From: Marinospirillum sp.
Lineage (GTDB): Bacteria; Pseudomonadota; Gammaproteobacteria; Pseudomonadales; Halomonadaceae
NCBI RefSeq assembly: GCF_014859565.1
Contig: NZ_JACUUA010000065.1
Location: 1-16,823, forward strand
Direction of reading: 5' to 3'
Length of the DNA stretch: 16,823 nt
Shown: positions 5,956 to 13,635 of the stretch, in pieces
How positions within the stretch are numbered: the stretch's first letter is position 1
Layout: the number at the start of each line of letters is the position of its first letter
Program-made: the position numbers and the translations under genes
The notes under the pieces: generated by a model
Told to the model about the DNA's origin: nothing
Seen by the model: the letters and a program-made list of their open reading frames with translations, nothing else
The model's database searches: none

Positions 5956-7995
5956 CTACCCGGCAATGCCACTGTGCCGCAGCAGTGCATCCACCTTGGG
6001 TTCACGGCCACGGAAGTTGATAAAAAGTTCCATAGCATCCTGTGAGCCGCCTTTTTCCAGAATTTCACGGCAGAAACGCTGGCCGGTTTCCGGGTTAAAG
6101 ATACCTTCTTCTTCAAAAGCGCTGAAAGCATCAGCGGACAGCACTTCTGCCCATTTGTAGCTGTAATAACCAGCGGCATAACCCCCGGCAAAAATATGAC
6201 TGAAGCTGTTCTGGAAGCGGTTAAAGTCTGCAGTGGGTACTACACTCACCTGCTGACGCACCTCATCCAGTAGTGTCTGGATGTTAATAACATCCGGCTT
6301 TTTCAGCTCCAGATGCAGGCGGAAATCAAACAGTGAGAATTCCAGCTGGCGCATCAGCTGCATGGCGGACTGAAAGTTCCTGGCTGCCAGCATTTTCTCA
6401 AACAGTGCCTGAGGCAGAGGTTCACCGGTTGTTATGTGACCAGTGATGATATCCAGCCCTTCTCTTTCCCAGCAGAAGTTTTCCATGAACTGGCTGGGCA
6501 GCTCCACCGCGTCCCAGGCTACACCATTGATACCAGCAACATCTGACACATCAATTTGTGTCAGCATGTGGTGCAGACCATGGCCAAATTCGTGGAACAG
6601 TGTGGTCACCTCGTTGTGGGTCAGCAGGCTGGGCTGATTGTTGACCGGTGCAGTGAAGTTGCAGGTTAGAAAAGCAACCGGCAACTGGATTTGATCCTCG
6701 GCAGTGCGGCGGCGATTACGGCAGTCAGCCATCCAGGCGCCACCACGTTTTCCTTCACGGGCATAGAGATCCAAATAAAAACCAGCTAGAGGTTGTCCCT
6801 GACGTAACACCTGATAATACTGAGCATCTGCGTGCCAGGTACGGACTTGTGGATCTACCTTGATTTCGATATCAAAGAGTTTACCGGCAACCTTGAACAA
6901 GCCTTCAATCACGCGTGGAGCAGGGAACCAGGGGCGCAACTCTTCCTGGCTGATGCTGTAACGTGCCTGACGCAATTTTTCAGAGTAATAACCAACATCC
7001 CAGGGCTGCAAGTGATCCACACCCTGTTCTGCTGCATAGGCTTGCAGCTCGGTATATTCTTGTAATGCCTGTGGATGAGCGCGTTGAGCCAGATCCTCAA
7101 GGAACTGGATCACCTCTTCGGGACTACGCGCCATTTTGCGCTCCACTGAATAGTGGGCGTAAGAAGCAAAACCCAGCAGAGCTGCTTTTTCTTCCCGCAG
7201 TGCCAGGATTTCTTCCATTAAGGTGGCGTTGTCCCAGTGTCCGGCATTGGGACCCTGATCTGAGGCACGGGTGACAAAAGCAGTGTATACCTCCTGACGC
7301 AAAGCTCGGTTGTCCGCGTAGGTGATTACCGGCTGAAAGCTGGGAAAGTCCAGTGTGAACAACCAGCCATCCTGATCACCAGCCTTGGCAGCAGCCTGAG
7401 CTGAATCCAGTGCTGACTGGGGCAAACCCTGCAGTTCGGTTTCATCCGTGATGAGTTTGTTCCAGCTCTGCGTGGCATCGAGTACATTGTTGGAGAAGCG
7501 GTTGCTCAGCTCGGAAAGGCGTTGCTGAATCTGGGCAAAACGCTGTTTATCAGTCTTGGGCAGATCCACACCACTTAAACGAAAATCCCTCAGGGTGTTT
7601 TCCAGCATTTTTTTCTGAGCGGTGCTGTAGGTGGCTGATTCAGAGCTTTCCGCCAGATTTTTATAAGCCTGGAATAAACCGGGATGCTGGCTGAACCAGG
7701 TGGAAAATTCGGATAACTTTGGCAGGCATTTTTCATACACCTCACGCAGTTCTGGGTTGTTACGAACACTGTTCAGGTGGGAGACAGGTGACCAGCTGCG
7801 GGATAGTTGATCACCGGCTTCATCCAGCGGGGTGATGATGGTTTGCCAGCTGGGGCGTGGGGTTTTTAATGCTGCAGCCACCGCTTCACGATTGTTACTC
7901 AGCAGTTGATCCAGTGCCGGTTCGACCTGATCCGGGGTGATCTGCTCAAAAGGGGGTAGGTCGGTAATGTGTAGCAACGGATTACTGGTGGTCAT
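5956..7995 (-). CDS. prlC: oligopeptidase A (M3 family zinc metallopeptidase)
   Basis: A cytoplasmic metallopeptidase that degrades short peptides, including cleaved signal peptides, after the main proteases. The 679 residues match the normal length of the family (about 680 in E. coli). The zinc site is complete: HEFGH at 468-472 gives two His ligands and the catalytic Glu469, and Glu498 in VELPSQ is the expected third ligand. The conserved KRGGAW-x-D (after YAREG) and the C-terminal GGYAAGYYSYKW block, which closes over the substrate, are intact. Start ATG 7995 has CGGAG 7 nt upstream. The gene is transcribed away from yrdA, an arrangement also known in Pseudomonas (prlC next to a gamma-carbonic anhydrase gene). 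Downstream lies the remnant region. I see no good intrinsic terminator after the stop. Confidence 0.97.
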   Translation of the reverse strand: MTTSNPLLHITDLPPFEQITPDQVEPALDQLLSNNREAVAAALKTPRPSWQTIITPLDEAGDQLSRSWSPVSHLNSVRNNPELREVYEKCLPKLSEFSTWFSQHPGLFQAYKNLAESSESATYSTAQKKMLENTLRDFRLSGVDLPKTDKQRFAQIQQRLSELSNRFSNNVLDATQSWNKLITDETELQGLPQSALDSAQAAAKAGDQDGWLFTLDFPSFQPVITYADNRALRQEVYTAFVTRASDQGPNAGHWDNATLMEEILALREEKAALLGFASYAHYSVERKMARSPEEVIQFLEDLAQRAHPQALQEYTELQAYAAEQGVDHLQPWDVGYYSEKLRQARYSISQEELRPWFPAPRVIEGLFKVAGKLFDIEIKVDPQVRTWHADAQYYQVLRQGQPLAGFYLDLYAREGKRGGAWMADCRNRRRTAEDQIQLPVAFLTCNFTAPVNNQPSLLTHNEVTTLFHEFGHGLHHMLTQIDVSDVAGINGVAWDAVELPSQFMENFCWEREGLDIITGHITTGEPLPQALFEKMLAARNFQSAMQLMRQLEFSLFDFRLHLELKKPDVINIQTLLDEVRQQVSVVPTADFNRFQNSFSHIFAGGYAAGYYSYKWAEVLSADAFSAFEEEGIFNPETGQRFCREILEKGGSQDAMELFINFRGREPKVDALLRHSGIAG

Positions 7996-8137
7996 GAAAA
8001 AACTCCGATTGGTGTTGATGCAAAAAATACTGATGGCTCATTCTAACAGAGGCCGCTTTGGCTGAGGCTGGTTTAATAAACACGACAAGTTCAACTCAGG
8101 GTTTCAACTGACAAGCCACCCGGTAGGCGTTAAGCTT

Positions 8138-8170
8138 GGCAACCACAAATTGGTGTGTTGCCTATTTTTA
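8138..8170 (+). terminator. orphan terminator-like hairpin upstream of yrdA
   Basis: GGCAACCAC (8138-8146), loop AAATTG, then GTG-t-GTTGCC (8153-8162, one bulged T), followed by TATTTTTA. It has the form of an intrinsic terminator on the plus strand, yet no plus-strand gene lies before it because prlC runs the other way. It may end a small RNA or act as an attenuator in the yrdA leader. It lies about 90 nt before the yrdA start. The rest of the 265-nt prlC-yrdA gap shows a direct repeat TTCAACT (8090-8096, 8103-8109) and no recognised promoter. Confidence 0.45.
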
Positions 8171-8260
8171 CCTGATTTGGCGCAGGGTGACTGCACAGAT
8201 TGCCATCCCGCTGACCGGGCTGGTGTTGATTGTTTCGCTGTTTAAACTGTAGGCGGTGTT

Positions 8261-8803
8261 ATGACTATTAGACGTTATCAGGGTGTGGCGCCGGAGCTGG
8301 GTGAACGGGTATTTGTTGATCCCACTGCGGTAGTGCTGGGGGATGTAAAGCTTGGTGATGATGCCTCGGTGTGGCCGATGGCGGTGGTGCGTGGTGATAT
8401 GCATCATATTCGCATCGGTAAAGGCACCAGTGTGCAGGATGGGGCGGTGTTGCACATTACCCACGCCAGTGATTTTAATCCCGGTGGTTATCCGCTGATT
8501 ATTGGTGATGAAGTCACTATCGGGCACAAGGCTGTGTTACACGGCTGTACCCTGGGCAACCGGATACTGGTGGGTATGGGTGCCATAGTGATGGATGGGG
8601 TGACCGTGGAAGATGAAGTGATTATTGCCGCTGGTGCACTGGTTCCACCTGGTAAAACGCTGGCCGGTGGTTATGTGTATGCCGGTAATCCGGCACGTCA
8701 GCTGCGTGCTATTTCGGATAAGGAGCGCAAATTTTTCAGTTATTCAGCCGGTAACTATGTTCGTCTGAAAGACAAACATCTCGCGGAAGGCTGGGAGGCC
8801 TGA
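8261..8803 (+). CDS. yrdA: gamma-carbonic anhydrase family protein (YrdA)
   Basis: A left-handed beta-helix trimer protein of the gamma-carbonic anhydrase-like family; cytoplasmic. The 180 residues show the hexapeptide pattern from about 18 to 145. The three metal-binding His are present: His65 (VLHITH), His89 (TIGHK) and His94 (VLHGC). The surrounding sequence (SDFNPGGYPLIIGDEVTIGH) closely follows E. coli YrdA. Whether such proteins hydrate CO2 is known only for some members, so activity is not assured. ATG 8261 is preceded by AGGCGG; the alternative frames have no better start. yjaG begins 2 nt after the stop, so the two form an operon, consistent with a shared but undefined housekeeping role. 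Confidence 0.94.
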   Translation: MTIRRYQGVAPELGERVFVDPTAVVLGDVKLGDDASVWPMAVVRGDMHHIRIGKGTSVQDGAVLHITHASDFNPGGYPLIIGDEVTIGHKAVLHGCTLGNRILVGMGAIVMDGVTVEDEVIIAAGALVPPGKTLAGGYVYAGNPARQLRAISDKERKFFSYSAGNYVRLKDKHLAEGWEA

Positions 8804-8805
8804 GC

Positions 8806-9444
8806 ATGGCAGACAAAAAACTGGTAACAGAACAACCACCTTCATTTCACCAGAAACTACGCCGTTTGAGTGACTGGCAGCAGCTGGCTTTTGCGGTGGC
8901 GCTGGCACAACGCAGTGCACCCAATTACCAGCTGTTCTGCGAAGCAGTAGATTTTGGTGATGTGGCAGGTTTTAACAAGTTGTTGGGGTTGTTGTGGGAA
9001 GCCCAGCTCAGCAAGGCTTCTAAAATCAACTGGGCAGTACAGCAGGAAAAACTACCACTGCTGCAGCCAGAACCGCAGGATTATGAGGTTTACGGTGTTT
9101 ATCCTGCGCTGGATGCAGTGATGGCTTTGGAAGTGGCGGTTGAGCAGGCTTTGCAGGCGGATCCGGAAAGTGCACTGCGAGCCAGCAAACTGTCGCGATC
9201 TACTGTGCGTCAGTATCTGGAAATGCAGTGCCCGGATGATCTGGATGACCAGCAAACAGCCATCTGGTTAAAACAGCAGCCGTTAATGCAGGATGAAAAT
9301 GATTTTCAGGATGAGTTGTTACTGCAGGTGGCGGCACAATTTCAGCCCCACCCCGAACAGCTGCGTCTGATCCGTGATCTGGCTAGAAATCAGGGCGTCA
9401 GCAATCTGGGCATCTGTCTGGCTGAAGAAGGCGGTGAAGCCTGA
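8806..9444 (+). CDS. yjaG: YjaG family protein (DUF416)
   Basis: 212 residues, cytoplasmic, without signal or membrane segments. The family pattern is clear: L-x2-L-x-DWQQLAF-x2-A-x-AQR near the start, PNYQLFCE at 39-46, LWEAQLSK at 63-70, the very conserved YGVYPALDA at about 95-103, and the terminal SNLGICLAEEGGEA. It follows the E. coli YjaG layout (about 195 residues) with a short N-terminal extension. The biochemical role of DUF416 is not known. The start ATG 8806 has GGGAGG at 8793-8798, inside the end of yrdA, at 7 nt. That strong site next to the yrdA stop points to coupled translation. The gene converges on rsd with only 5 nt between stops. Confidence 0.92.
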   Translation: MADKKLVTEQPPSFHQKLRRLSDWQQLAFAVALAQRSAPNYQLFCEAVDFGDVAGFNKLLGLLWEAQLSKASKINWAVQQEKLPLLQPEPQDYEVYGVYPALDAVMALEVAVEQALQADPESALRASKLSRSTVRQYLEMQCPDDLDDQQTAIWLKQQPLMQDENDFQDELLLQVAAQFQPHPEQLRLIRDLARNQGVSNLGICLAEEGGEA

Positions 9445-9458
9445 GTTATTCAGGCTTC
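9436..9458. terminator. perfect hairpin spanning both stop codons of yjaG and rsd
   Basis: GAAGCCTGA (9436-9444), loop GTTAT, TCAGGCTTC (9450-9458). Each arm is the last two codons plus stop (Glu-Ala-TGA) of one of the two converging genes. No T run follows on either strand, so it is not a standard intrinsic terminator; it may protect 3' ends or slow read-through. Confidence 0.6.
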
Positions 9459-9932
9459 TGCAGGAGAACTGGTGGTGGTTGCAGTCGGGGCGTGAGCGGC
9501 ATGAAGCATTTTGATTAACAGGTCTTCCTGTTCAAAACGTTCGGCCAGTAGTTCACCCAGCTGGCTGAGGGTATCCTTGATATGGCTCAGTGCCGCTGGT
9601 GTCAGTTGACATTCCAGCCGCATCAGCGACTGGGTTGAGTCGTGTAATGCCGGCAAGGTGGTATCCAGCAGCTCTACTGCGGCTCGGTCTTTAAAGGCTT
9701 CCGCTTCGCGCAACAGTTGTTCATAAATTTCAAAGTGACCGGCACTCAGATAATCCACCAGCCATTCACGAAAGGTTTCCAACTGGTCTGTGCTGACTTG
9801 ACCCTTGTTTTTCAGAGATATACTCAGCCGATTATAGCTGATCAGCATTTCACGGCGTTCAGCGAGCCAGCGATCAATCATCTGGTGTACACCGCCCCAG
9901 CGTTCCTGAGCATTTTTGCAGGATTCCAGCAT
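9450..9932 (-). CDS. rsd: Rsd/AlgQ anti-sigma-70 regulator
   Basis: A cytoplasmic helical protein that binds region 4 of sigma-70 and frees core RNA polymerase for alternative sigma factors in stationary phase; in Pseudomonas the same protein (AlgQ) affects alginate and other secondary traits. The 160 residues match the family length. Conserved features: RWGGVHQMIDRWL (11-23), ERREMLISYN (25-34) and WLVDYLSAGHFEIYEQL (57-73), then two C-terminal helices ending in ERFEQEDLLI (131-140). The Ala/Thr/Ser/Pro tail (146-160) is variable in the family. Start ATG 9932 has GAGG 8 nt upstream. Transcribed divergently from the FliL-like gene across 218 nt, which contain a GGTTAACC palindrome (9963-9970) but no confident promoter. 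Confidence 0.93.
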   Translation of the reverse strand: MLESCKNAQERWGGVHQMIDRWLAERREMLISYNRLSISLKNKGQVSTDQLETFREWLVDYLSAGHFEIYEQLLREAEAFKDRAAVELLDTTLPALHDSTQSLMRLECQLTPAALSHIKDTLSQLGELLAERFEQEDLLIKMLHAAHAPTATTTSSPAEA

Positions 9933-10150
9933 GATCCAAGCCTCTTTATTATCGTAGTCACGGGTTAACCGAAATGGAACGGTCTACCTGATGTGTGTAG
10001 TTAGTTTCACGTATTTTCAGTCAGATATGCAAGCCCTGTAAGGTGTAACACTGTTTCTCTTACCTTTGTTACGCAGTTGGACTAGCCTTGCTGGTGTTAA
10101 ATCAATAAACTTGGCACAGTGATCATTTTAGGTATTTCAGGGAGTTAAAT

Positions 10151-10555
10151 ATGCGTTTTGGTGCCATTTATCTATTGTTGGCTCTCAGTTTGGTTGTCAC
10201 ACCCTTTTCAGCACCTGCGGTGCAGGCTTCCAGTGATGTGTTTTATATTCCCATGCAGCCAGCGTTTGTGACTAACTATGGTGGCCCTGGACGTCTGAAA
10301 TACTTGAAGGTGGATATGACTCTGATGGTGGAGGGTGGCCGTAGTGCTCAGGTCATTGAGCAGCAGATACCGTTGATTCGTAACGTGATTGTGATGAACT
10401 TAGCGCGCCAGAACGAAAACAATGTTGTAACTGCTTCCGGTCAGGAGCGGATACGCCAGCAGATTCTTCAGGTGTTGCAGGAAGCCTTGCAGCGAGAGGT
10501 TGGTCATCCTGTTGTGACTGAGGTGTTATTCACCAACTTCATTTACCAGAACTGA
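10151..10555 (+). CDS. stand-alone FliL-like protein with signal peptide
   Basis: 134 residues. Residues 1-26 form a signal peptide ending VQA-SS, so the mature protein is likely periplasmic (or membrane-held if uncleaved). The remainder has the FliL pattern: FVTNY (39-43), RLKYLKVDMTLMV (48-60), IPLIRNVIVMNLARQ (73-87), an RIRQQILQVLQEAL helix (100-113), and the closing VTEVLFTNFIYQ strand. FliL associates with the flagellar stator and basal body at the inner membrane. Classical FliL keeps an uncleaved N-terminal helix and a longer linker and sits in a flagellar operon; this copy is shorter and is next to rsd, outside any flagellar cluster in view. A link to motility is therefore inference. 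ATG 10151 has GGGAG 6 nt upstream. Confidence 0.82.
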   Translation: MRFGAIYLLLALSLVVTPFSAPAVQASSDVFYIPMQPAFVTNYGGPGRLKYLKVDMTLMVEGGRSAQVIEQQIPLIRNVIVMNLARQNENNVVTASGQERIRQQILQVLQEALQREVGHPVVTEVLFTNFIYQN

Positions 10556-10561
10556 AAGAAT

Positions 10562-10583
10562 GGCTGGGATGATTATCCTAGCC
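10562..10583. terminator. bidirectional stem-loop between the FliL-like and aldolase genes
   Basis: GGCTGGGAT (10562-10570), loop GATT, ATCCTAGCC (10575-10583): nine base pairs with one G-T. Plus-strand flank is TGCTTTC and minus-strand flank is ATTCTTTC, both moderately T-rich. It overlaps the aldolase-like stop codon (10573-10575) and is 6 nt past the FliL-like stop, as expected for a shared terminator of convergent genes. Confidence 0.6.
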
Positions 10584-11187
10584 TGCTTTCTAGTGTTTCG
10601 AGTTGTTCTGCGGCCTGTTGTAGACTTTCTCCCCAAGCCAGCACCCCATCCTGATGCCCCAGCATAACCAGTAATCCGCTGTCCTCCCTGGCCTGCTGCT
10701 GAATAGCATTTGCCATGGCGGGTGTGCCATAACCTATGTCGGCGGCTGTTGATGGATACTCCAGATTAAAGGCTCCCTGCCATAAAAACTCCGAATGCAC
10801 ATGGATTACTGCCTTGATCTTTTGATTAGCCTGATAAAGGGCGGCATGGCTGAGTGCTTCTGATGACGGTGGTCGCAGTCCACAAGCAATCACTGCATTG
10901 CTGACAATATCCGCAGCGACCACCAGTGGCCAGCCTTGTTGATCCAGCCTGACCCGATGTCCACTCTGGCTGGCGGTGATAATAAAAGCATCACGGGCTT
11001 TAGGCAGGGTATAACGGATGCTGAGATTGCCAAACCCCAGCCCCTGATAGCGTGCTGCATCCTGCCCAATCCAGCCTTGTTCTATCATTTTGCCGCGCCA
11101 CAGGTTCAGCTCAGCCAGCAGGCTGTCTGGCCATGTCTGTTTGGGTGGCTGTAATGAGCAGTGAAACTGGATCACACCTTCTTTCAA
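10573..11187 (-). CDS. class II aldolase/adducin family protein
   Basis: 204 residues of the class II aldolase fold, zinc enzymes that cleave or epimerise sugar phosphates or dehydrate related compounds. Visible: GFGNLSIRY (51-59), ITASQSGH (70-77) in the phosphate-binding position, PSSE with catalytic-type Glu110, HVHS giving His129 and His131, and His178 in [11 protein letters not shown] as the likely third zinc ligand. Start is TTG 11187, whose TTGA overlaps the nadC stop by 4 nt, with GAGG 8 nt upstream inside nadC; this implies translational coupling. Substrate is unknown. It is shorter than fuculose- or ribulose-phosphate aldolases, and MtnB or another dehydratase is possible. Nothing in the neighbourhood besides nadC hints at a pathway. 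Confidence 0.83.
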   Translation of the reverse strand: MKEGVIQFHCSLQPPKQTWPDSLLAELNLWRGKMIEQGWIGQDAARYQGLGFGNLSIRYTLPKARDAFIITASQSGHRVRLDQQGWPLVVAADIVSNAVIACGLRPPSSEALSHAALYQANQKIKAVIHVHSEFLWQGAFNLEYPSTAADIGYGTPAMANAIQQQAREDSGLLVMLGHQDGVLAWGESLQQAAEQLETLESRLG

Positions 11188-12026
11188 TCGGTTATCCTCA
11201 TGGATAAATCAAGGCTTTGAATATCCTTGGTCAGGGTTCCCAGTGAAATATAGTCCACCCCGGTTTCCGCAACGGAGACCAGATTGTGGAGCGTGATGCC
11301 ACCGCTGGCTTCCAGTTTTGCTCGTCCGCTGTTGTGTGTTACCGCTTTGCGGGTATCAGCCACAGAAAACTCATCCAGCATGATCCAGTCAGCTCCGGCG
11401 ATCAGTGCTTGATCCAGTTCATCCAGATTCTCAACTTCCACTTCAACCGGTTTACCGGGTGCCAGTTGTTTTGCAGCAGCTACAGCGGGTGCAATGCCAC
11501 CGGCTGCAGCAATATGATTTTCCTTGATCAAAAAGGCATCAAACAATCCAATGCGGTGATTAAAACAGCCGCCGCAGGTGACGGCATATTTTTGTGCCAG
11601 CCTCATACCCGGTAAGGTTTTGCGGGTGTCCAGCAGCCGCACTCTGGTATGGGCAACCCGGTCGGCATAATCCCGGCAGCGGGTAGCCGTGGCAGCAAGC
11701 GTCTGGACAAAGTTTAATGCTGTGCGCTCACCGGTCAGCAGGGCGCGAGCAGGGCCTTCCAGAATGAAAAGAGTTTGACCGCCTACCAGACGCTCCCCTT
11801 CCTTGGCCAGTAAGGAAACCTGTACACGGCTATCCAATTGACGGAAAACTTCGCGCACCCAGGGGCCGCCACAAAAAACACCCGGCTGGCGGGTAATTAC
11901 GCGAGCGCGGCTCAGGCGATTGGCAGGAATCAACTGGGCGGTGATGTCACCATCACCAACATCTTCCTGCAGTGCCAGTTGCACCTGAAGGCTGATACTC
12001 TGTTCGCTAGGAGGTAAAAAAGCCAT
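11184..12026 (-). CDS. nadC: nicotinate-nucleotide pyrophosphorylase (carboxylating)
   Basis: Makes nicotinate mononucleotide from quinolinate and PRPP with release of CO2, the step joining de novo NAD synthesis to the common path; cytoplasmic dimer. The 280 residues match the usual length. Visible: GDGDIT (25-30), [13 protein letters not shown] (99-111), LDTRKT-x-PG (132-140), [16 protein letters not shown] (146-161), LIKENH (166-171), [14 protein letters not shown] (195-208), LEASGGI (238-244) and the terminal DLSMR. The third residue of the usual GGG before NHR is Cys154, a variant I also recall from Pseudomonas NadC, so not alarming. Start ATG 12026 has GGAG 5 nt upstream. Divergent from ampD across 78 nt, the standard gammaproteobacterial pairing. 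nadA and nadB are not in the window. Confidence 0.97.
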   Translation of the reverse strand: MAFLPPSEQSISLQVQLALQEDVGDGDITAQLIPANRLSRARVITRQPGVFCGGPWVREVFRQLDSRVQVSLLAKEGERLVGGQTLFILEGPARALLTGERTALNFVQTLAATATRCRDYADRVAHTRVRLLDTRKTLPGMRLAQKYAVTCGGCFNHRIGLFDAFLIKENHIAAAGGIAPAVAAAKQLAPGKPVEVEVENLDELDQALIAGADWIMLDEFSVADTRKAVTHNSGRAKLEASGGITLHNLVSVAETGVDYISLGTLTKDIQSLDLSMRITD

Positions 12027-12041
12027 AAGGACTCCGCAGGT

Positions 12042-12072
12042 TTTACTGTAATGAATTTGCAGGCATTATAAT
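12042..12072 (+). promoter_or_regulatory. candidate ampDE promoter with a symmetric -10
   Basis: TATAAT at 12067-12072 is a perfect -10, 33 nt before the ampD start. The best -35-like hexamer, TTTACT (12042-12047), lies at a long 19-nt spacing. The -10 sits in the palindrome ATTATAAT (12066-12073), so the same bases also read TATAAT toward nadC, though no good -35 is seen on that strand. Confidence 0.4.
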
Positions 12073-12104
12073 TGCCGCACAGGTTAAGTGAAGGGATAAG
12101 ATCC

Positions 12105-12662
12105 ATGCAGATCAATAATCACTGGCTGACAGATGCACGTCGCTGTCCATCCCCTTTTTTTAATCAACGGCCGGATAACGAAATCAGCCTGTTGGTGGTG
12201 CATAATATTGCCTTGCCGCCTAAAGTATATGGAGGGCGCTGGATCGAAGCCCTGTTCTGCGGTGAGTTACCGCCGGATCAACACCCCTATTTTGCCGAAG
12301 TGGCTCATCTTGAAGTTTCAGCCCATCTGTTGATCAGGCGAACAGGTGAGCTGGTACAGTTTGTTGCCTTTGATCAGCGTGCCTGGCATGCAGGCCGGTC
12401 GAATTTTCAGGGGCGAGAGAACTGCAATGATTTTGCGGTAGGCATCGAACTGGAAGGCTCAGATGATCAGCCTTACACCGCGCTGCAGTACAGTCAACTG
12501 ATTGCGGTCAGTCGGTTGCTGATGCAGACTTACCCCGGTATCAATCCTGATCGTATCTGTGGGCATGATCAGCTGGCACCGGGTCGGAAAACAGATCCCG
12601 GTTTGTCTTTTGACTGGCAGGCCTATCTGGAAACACTGGATAATGATCCAAGGAGTTGTTGA
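12105..12662 (+). CDS. ampD: 1,6-anhydro-N-acetylmuramyl-L-alanine amidase (AmpD)
   Basis: A cytoplasmic zinc amidase that splits the stem peptide from anhydro-muropeptides during cell-wall recycling. Where AmpR/AmpC are present it keeps beta-lactamase expression low. The 185 residues align in length with E. coli AmpD (183). Zinc ligands are present: His33 (LVVHNI), His154 (CGHDQLAPGRKTDPG) and Asp164 in the same block. Glu115 in VGIELEG is the expected catalytic-site Glu, and Lys162 is conserved. The SAHLLIRRTGELVQFV strand and WHAGRS are typical. I chose ATG 12105, with AAGGGA 8 nt upstream, over an in-frame TTG at 12072. Its TGA overlaps the ampE ATG by one base. ampC and ampR are not in view. 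Confidence 0.97.
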   Translation: MQINNHWLTDARRCPSPFFNQRPDNEISLLVVHNIALPPKVYGGRWIEALFCGELPPDQHPYFAEVAHLEVSAHLLIRRTGELVQFVAFDQRAWHAGRSNFQGRENCNDFAVGIELEGSDDQPYTALQYSQLIAVSRLLMQTYPGINPDRICGHDQLAPGRKTDPGLSFDWQAYLETLDNDPRSC

Positions 12663-13567
12663 TGAAGTTTTTTGTCATGCTGGCTATTTTATTACTGCGT
12701 AATGTTCCCGGTGGAAATCTGGCGCAACCGCTGGATCGTGTTTTTCAGGGTTGGCAAAACTGGATTGCTGCACAAGTAAAACGACCACTGGGTGCCTCCC
12801 CGGCTTTTTTACTGACAGTGTTGCCTCCGGTCATTCTGCTCTGGCTGGTGTTGTGGATGCTGGACGGTACTTACTGGCATCTGCCAGTGCTGTTCATTCA
12901 TCTGCTGGTGATTTTTTATGCGCTGGGGCGTCGTAACGATCTGATGTGGGTAGAGCGTTATATGATTGCCTGGCGGCAGGGGGATTATCAGGCGGCATCT
13001 TACTATGCCGCTGAAATTCTGGATGAGCCGCTGGATGCCATGACAGCAAAAGATGTGCACTGCCGTGTGGTCTCCCGCTTGGTGTTTTTTGCTTTTGACC
13101 GCTTATTTCTGGTGCTCTTCTGGTATTTGCTGTTGGGACCGGTGGGTGCCTTGCTGGCACGCCTGAGTGAGCAGGCGATTAGTAACGCCAAGCGTAGCCG
13201 CCTTGATCTGGATAATGAAGCTTGTGATGAGCAGGTGGCACATTTTCAGCGAGTCATGGAGTGGCCTGCTGCACGGCTGATGGGCCTGACACTGGCGCTG
13301 ACCGGTAAACCCCTGCTGGGTCTGCGGCAGTTTTCCGGTGATCTGTTGCGAGGTTCTTTATCCAGTGAAGTATTTCTTAATCGTCAGCTGCTGACTGGTT
13401 ATGGTTTTCTCAGCGCTGATGACAATACGGAAGGAGCTTATTGTCAGCGTCCCGAACCGATGACGGAAGAGGCCGATCAGGAGCTCTCCATGCTGCGAGA
13501 AAGGGTTTGGCGCTCGTTGGCAGTATGGGTTGCCGTCACGGCTCTGGGTGCCATTTTCTGGATCTGA
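12662..13567 (+). CDS. ampE: AmpE, inner-membrane regulatory protein
   Basis: An inner-membrane protein of the AmpE/CobD-like family encoded with AmpD, tied to cell-wall recycling and beta-lactamase signalling; its biochemical action is not settled. The 301 residues contain hydrophobic segments at about 48-67, 73-88, 140-167 and a C-terminal helix at 285-301. Family blocks: DRVFQGWQNW (25-34), RNDLMWVERY (91-100), FWYLLLGPVGALLARL (153-168) and FQRVMEWPAARLMGLTLALTG (195-215). Start ATG 12662 shares its A with the ampD stop (TGATG), with AGGAG 6 nt upstream; two upstream in-frame TTG codons (12656, 12659) are not needed. Tight spacing implies coupled expression with ampD, and a strong terminator follows the stop. 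Confidence 0.94.
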   Translation: MKFFVMLAILLLRNVPGGNLAQPLDRVFQGWQNWIAAQVKRPLGASPAFLLTVLPPVILLWLVLWMLDGTYWHLPVLFIHLLVIFYALGRRNDLMWVERYMIAWRQGDYQAASYYAAEILDEPLDAMTAKDVHCRVVSRLVFFAFDRLFLVLFWYLLLGPVGALLARLSEQAISNAKRSRLDLDNEACDEQVAHFQRVMEWPAARLMGLTLALTGKPLLGLRQFSGDLLRGSLSSEVFLNRQLLTGYGFLSADDNTEGAYCQRPEPMTEEADQELSMLRERVWRSLAVWVAVTALGAIFWI

Positions 13568-13576
13568 GCAACAATC

Positions 13577-13610
13577 AAAAGCCTCATAACTGGATATGGG
13601 GCTTTTTTTT
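13577..13610 (+). terminator. intrinsic terminator of ampDE
   Basis: AAAAGCCTCATA (13577-13588), loop ACTGGA, TATGGGGCTTTT (13595-13606): a 12-bp stem with one G-T pair, running into eight T in total. It starts 9 nt after the ampE stop and closes the ampDE unit before aceE. Confidence 0.88.
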
Positions 13611-13618
13611 GATCAGTT

Positions 13619-13635
13619 TTGTAGTAAAATTACAA
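13619..13635. promoter_or_regulatory. dyad TTGTA-N7-TACAA in the aceE upstream region
   Basis: A perfect 5-bp inverted repeat with a 7-nt spacer, 208 nt before the aceE start. Its form (TTGT...ACAA) suits GntR-type operators, but it does not match the E. coli PdhR box as I know it. Function is inference only. Confidence 0.3.

Noticed and set aside
8127..8252. Possible small membrane protein ending ...LTGLVLIVSLFKL before yrdA
   Set aside because: Only a weak TTG (8136) or a GTG (8187) with a badly placed ribosome-binding site is available, and the terminator-like hairpin lies inside it. Mentioned in findings, not called as a gene.
10110..10130. Sigma-54-like TTGGCAC upstream of the FliL-like gene
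   Set aside because: The -24-like element is present but the GC of the -12 element is missing at the required spacing.
11565..11575. GGC instead of GGG before NHR in NadC as a possible inactivating change
   Set aside because: The same GGC-x-NHR variant is, to my knowledge, present in Pseudomonas NadC, and all other active-site motifs are intact.
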